DNA from: Cellulomonas pakistanensis
Lineage (GTDB): Bacteria > Actinomycetota > Actinomycetes > Actinomycetales > Cellulomonadaceae
DNA: 64,000 nt
Assembly (NCBI RefSeq): GCF_016862755.1
Contig: NZ_BONO01000026.1
Span: 1 to 64,000, forward strand
Reading direction: 5' to 3'
The notes under the pieces were generated by a model. That model did no database searches and was not told the origin of the DNA. It saw only the letters and a program-made list of their open reading frames with translations. A program made the position numbers and the translations under genes. This document shows, one piece after another, positions 61,316-64,000 of this stretch; the stretch's first letter is position 1; every line of letters starts with the position of its first letter.

Positions 61316-64000
61316 ATGCACCCACGTACCCGGCGCGCAGGCGCGCCCGCGGTCCTCGCGGCACTGGCCCTGACCCTTCCCGTCGGCGCCGCGAGCGCGG
61401 CCACCGACGACGACCCCGCGGTGGAGACCGCGGTCACCGAGGCCCTGCAGGAGGGTCGGTCGTTCCCGTCCGACTTCTGGTGGGACGAGTCACCCGACGA
61501 CACGGCGCGGGCGCGAGCGATCCTCCGGCAGATGACCCTCGACGAGAAGGTCAACATGATGCACGGGGAGCTCAACAACTTCTTCGGCTTCTACAACGGG
61601 CCCATCGAACGGCTCGGCATCCCGGCGCTGACCATGGCCGACGGGCCGGCCGGCGTCCGGATCGCGAACCCGAACGTGAACGACAAGCTCTCCACCCAGC
61701 TGCCGTCGCCGCTCGCGCTCGCCGCGACCTGGGACGAGGAGCTCGCGGAGGAGTACGGCCGGCTGGCCGGGGACGAGGCGTTCCGGACCGGGCACAACGT
61801 GCTGCTGTCCCCCGCCGTCGACATCGCACGGATCGGCCAGGCCGGACGTGCGTTCGAGGGGTTCGGCGAGGACCCGCTGCTGTCCGGGGTGCTGGGCGCG
61901 GCCGAGGTCCGCGGCATCCAGTCGAACCCGGTGATCGCCGACCTGAAGCACTACAACGTCTACACGCAGGAGCAGAACCGGCTGATCGGCGGGAACGTCG
62001 TGATCGACGAGCGCACCCTGCAGGAGATCTACACCCGTCCGTTCGACATCGGGGTCCGTGACGGTCGGCCGGGCTCGGCCATGTGCTCGTTCAACGCCGT
62101 CAACGGCACGCCCGCGTGCTCGAACGACGAGCTGCTCAACCGGATCCTCAAGCAGCAGCTCGACTTCCAGGGCTGGGTGATGAGCGACTACGGCGCCACA
62201 CCGAACACCGTCCCGGCGGTCCTCGCCGGTCTGGACCAGGAGATGCCCGGCAACTTCACGCCCGAGCAGGGCCCGGGCACCTGCAACTTCTGCGGCCCGC
62301 TCCTCGACGCCGTGCGCGCCGGGCAGGTCCCGGTCTCCCGGATCGACGACGCCGTCCTGCGCATCCTGCGGCCGATGGTCGCGCTCGGCCTGTTCGACAA
62401 CCCGCCGAGCGTGCAGCCGCTGCCCGAGGAGGCGAACTCCGCGACCGCGCGGGCGCTGTCCGAGCGGGCCAGCGTGCTGCTCAAGAACGACGCGGGCGCG
62501 CTGCCGCTCGGGGCGAACGTCGGGTCGATCGCCGTCATCGGCGCCGACGCGGACGTCGTCGTCCAGGGCGGCGGCTCGTCGCTGGTGAACCCGACGCGGA
62601 CCATCAGCCCGCTGCAGGGGATCCAGGACCGCGTCGGTGCCGGGGTCACGGTCACCCACACCGCGGGCGGCGACCCGGTCACGTCCGCCACGCTGCTCCA
62701 GGGACCGGACGCGATCCCGTCCGACTTCCTCACCTCGGCGCTCGGCGACGGCGCCGGCGTGCGCGTCGAGTACTTCGACTCGTCCGACCTGTCCGGCACC
62801 CCCGCGGTCGACCGCACCGAGCCGTACGTCGGCATCAACGGCGGGTTCTACCTGTTCGAGGGGCTGAACTCGCAGTCGCCGCACTTCCCGCTGCAGACCA
62901 ACGAGCACACCGCGTCGATCCGGTGGACCGGCACGCTCACCGCCCCGGTCACCGGGACGTACGAGCTCGCCGTCACGACGAACGGCACGAGCACCGTCTA
63001 CCTGGACGACCAGCCCGTGCTCACCACCGGCCCGTCCGGGGACCCCGCGGTCGTCACCACCGCGCCGGTCGACCTCGTCGCCGGCCAGACCTACGCCCTG
63101 CGCGCGGAGTACACCAACGACTCCCCGGGTGGCACGGACGCCGGGGCCGCGTTCCGGCTCGGCTGGACCCCGCCGGAGCCCGTCGTCACCCCGCAGGCCC
63201 AGGCGGCCGCGCAGGCGGCCCGGTCCGCTCAGGCGGCCGTGGTCGTGGTCCGGGACTACTCCTCCGAGGGCGGCGACAAGCCCAGCCTCGACCTGCCGAA
63301 CGGGCAGGCGGAGCTGATCCGCCAGGTCGCCGCCGCCAACCTCCGCACGATCGTCGTGCTCGAGGTCGGCGGAGCGGTGCAGACGTCCGACTGGGACGCG
63401 GGCGTGGGCGCCGTGCTGCACAACTGGTTCGGCGGTCAGGAGCAGGGCGCCGCGATCGCGGGCATCCTGTTCGGCGACGTCAACCCGTCCGGGAGGCTGC
63501 CCATCACCATCCCGGTCGACGAGGCCTCGACCCCGGTCAGCGACCCGTCGCAGTACCCCGGCGACGGGTTCGACCAGCAGTTCAGCGAGGGCATCTTCGT
63601 CGGCTACCGCGGGTTCGCCGAGCGGGGCATCACCCCGCAGTACGCGTTCGGGCACGGCCTGTCGTACACGACGTACGAGTACAGCCGGCTGCGCACCGCG
63701 GCCGTCGCCGGCGAGGACGGCGGCACGCAGCTGCAGGCGACGGTCGACGTGACGAACACGGGGACCGTCGCGGGCACCGAGACCGTCCAGGTCTACGTCG
63801 GGAACCTGCCGACCCGCCGGGTCAGCAGCGCACCGGTGTCCCTGGCCGGCTTCGAGACGGTCACCCTCGCCCCCGGCGAGCGGCAGCGGGTGACCGTGAC
63901 GCTCAGCCCGGAGTCGCTGTCCTACTGGGACGTCGACCTCGACGAGTGGCGCACCCCGACGGGCCGGATCCCGGTCCTGGTGGGCGCGGCGTCGGACGAC
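61316..64000 (+). CDS. Secreted GH3 beta-glucosidase with PA14 insert, 3' end missing
   Basis: 895 codons are visible before the window ends. A signal peptide (LAALALTLPVGAASA) leads to the GH3 barrel: LTMADGPAGVRI, DLKHYNVYTQEQNR with the KH substrate-binding pair, and the nucleophile Asp291 in GWVMSDYGAT. The alpha/beta sandwich domain (ERASVLLKNDAGALPL onward) is interrupted at about residues 480-625 by a PA14 module (VEYFDSSDLSGTP, TGTYELAVTTNGTSTVYLDD), which usually shapes substrate choice. A fibronectin-like domain (VDVTNTGTVAGTETVQVYVG) follows. It hydrolyses beta-glucosides outside the cell. ATG 61316 follows CAGGGGG. Confidence 0.95.
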   Translation, partial: MHPRTRRAGAPAVLAALALTLPVGAASAATDDDPAVETAVTEALQEGRSFPSDFWWDESPDDTARARAILRQMTLDEKVNMMHGELNNFFGFYNGPIERLGIPALTMADGPAGVRIANPNVNDKLSTQLPSPLALAATWDEELAEEYGRLAGDEAFRTGHNVLLSPAVDIARIGQAGRAFEGFGEDPLLSGVLGAAEVRGIQSNPVIADLKHYNVYTQEQNRLIGGNVVIDERTLQEIYTRPFDIGVRDGRPGSAMCSFNAVNGTPACSNDELLNRILKQQLDFQGWVMSDYGATPNTVPAVLAGLDQEMPGNFTPEQGPGTCNFCGPLLDAVRAGQVPVSRIDDAVLRILRPMVALGLFDNPPSVQPLPEEANSATARALSERASVLLKNDAGALPLGANVGSIAVIGADADVVVQGGGSSLVNPTRTISPLQGIQDRVGAGVTVTHTAGGDPVTSATLLQGPDAIPSDFLTSALGDGAGVRVEYFDSSDLSGTPAVDRTEPYVGINGGFYLFEGLNSQSPHFPLQTNEHTASIRWTGTLTAPVTGTYELAVTTNGTSTVYLDDQPVLTTGPSGDPAVVTTAPVDLVAGQTYALRAEYTNDSPGGTDAGAAFRLGWTPPEPVVTPQAQAAAQAARSAQAAVVVVRDYSSEGGDKPSLDLPNGQAELIRQVAAANLRTIVVLEVGGAVQTSDWDAGVGAVLHNWFGGQEQGAAIAGILFGDVNPSGRLPITIPVDEASTPVSDPSQYPGDGFDQQFSEGIFVGYRGFAERGITPQYAFGHGLSYTTYEYSRLRTAAVAGEDGGTQLQATVDVTNTGTVAGTETVQVYVGNLPTRRVSSAPVSLAGFETVTLAPGERQRVTVTLSPESLSYWDVDLDEWRTPTGRIPVLVGAASDD

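Noticed and set aside
1-64000. tRNA, rRNA or riboswitch genes
   Set aside because: I saw no cloverleaf, rRNA-like segment or known riboswitch core by eye; small RNAs cannot be excluded without a covariance-model search.

Overview
The window is 64 kb of very GC-rich, gene-dense DNA. GTG starts, 1-4 base start/stop overlaps, a coproporphyrin-type haem gene set, F420/LLM-type flavoproteins and class E sortase signals (LAXTG) all fit a Gram-positive actinobacterium. A secreted PA14-bearing GH3 glycosidase and a SipW-type export island make a Cellulomonas-like member of the Micrococcales most likely. That placement is inference; no rRNA or tRNA gene was seen in the window.

Layout. 0-4 kb: the C-terminus of a sortase-anchored repeat protein, a soluble two-GAF chemoreceptor-like protein, and purB. 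4.4-12.8 kb: a tetrapyrrole cluster, hemA facing away from hemE-cgoX(hemY)-hemC-hemD-hemB-hemL, covering glutamyl-tRNA to coproporphyrin except hemN/hemF-independent final steps; coproporphyrin ferrochelatase and HemQ are not here. 13.1-17.0 kb: an export island in which a SipW-like signal peptidase, fused to an exported accessory domain, lies between two probable substrates. 17.2-22.9 kb: a complete oligopeptide ABC importer (lipoprotein, two permeases, one double ATPase). 23-30.4 kb: small metabolic genes, an inactive-looking NERD protein, an Old Yellow Enzyme, a GH92 mannosidase without signal peptide and a GT4 glycosyltransferase.

30.4-38.4 kb is the least ordinary part. A three-gene module (here A-B-C) begins with a WXG-like protein and is followed by a two-gene unknown pair and by a McrA-type head domain joined to a zinc ribbon. 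Beyond an LLM oxidoreductase and a trehalose-synthase-like GH13 enzyme, the same A-B-C module occurs again in decayed form: A' has lost about 0.8 kb, B' is intact, C' has an in-frame stop. Base composition there is visibly less GC-extreme than in the flanks.

38.4-61 kb: a peptidase, SDR, phosphotransferase, MazG-like enzyme, ribonuclease Z, membrane proteins, a secreted HNH nuclease, a PIN/HTH toxin-antitoxin locus whose toxin is frameshifted, an M50 protease with an LmeA-like lipid-binding partner, an antitoxin-like protein, glucose-6-phosphate dehydrogenase, a LolD/FtsX-type ABC exporter, SbcCD, a STAS protein, YbaK and an ABC-F ATPase. The window closes inside a secreted GH3 beta-glucosidase preceded by a promoter with a palindrome between its -35 and -10 elements.

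Several gene boundaries, most of them between converging genes, carry long near-perfect inverted repeats with an extra copy of one arm; they probably act as bidirectional terminators but their shared architecture is notable.
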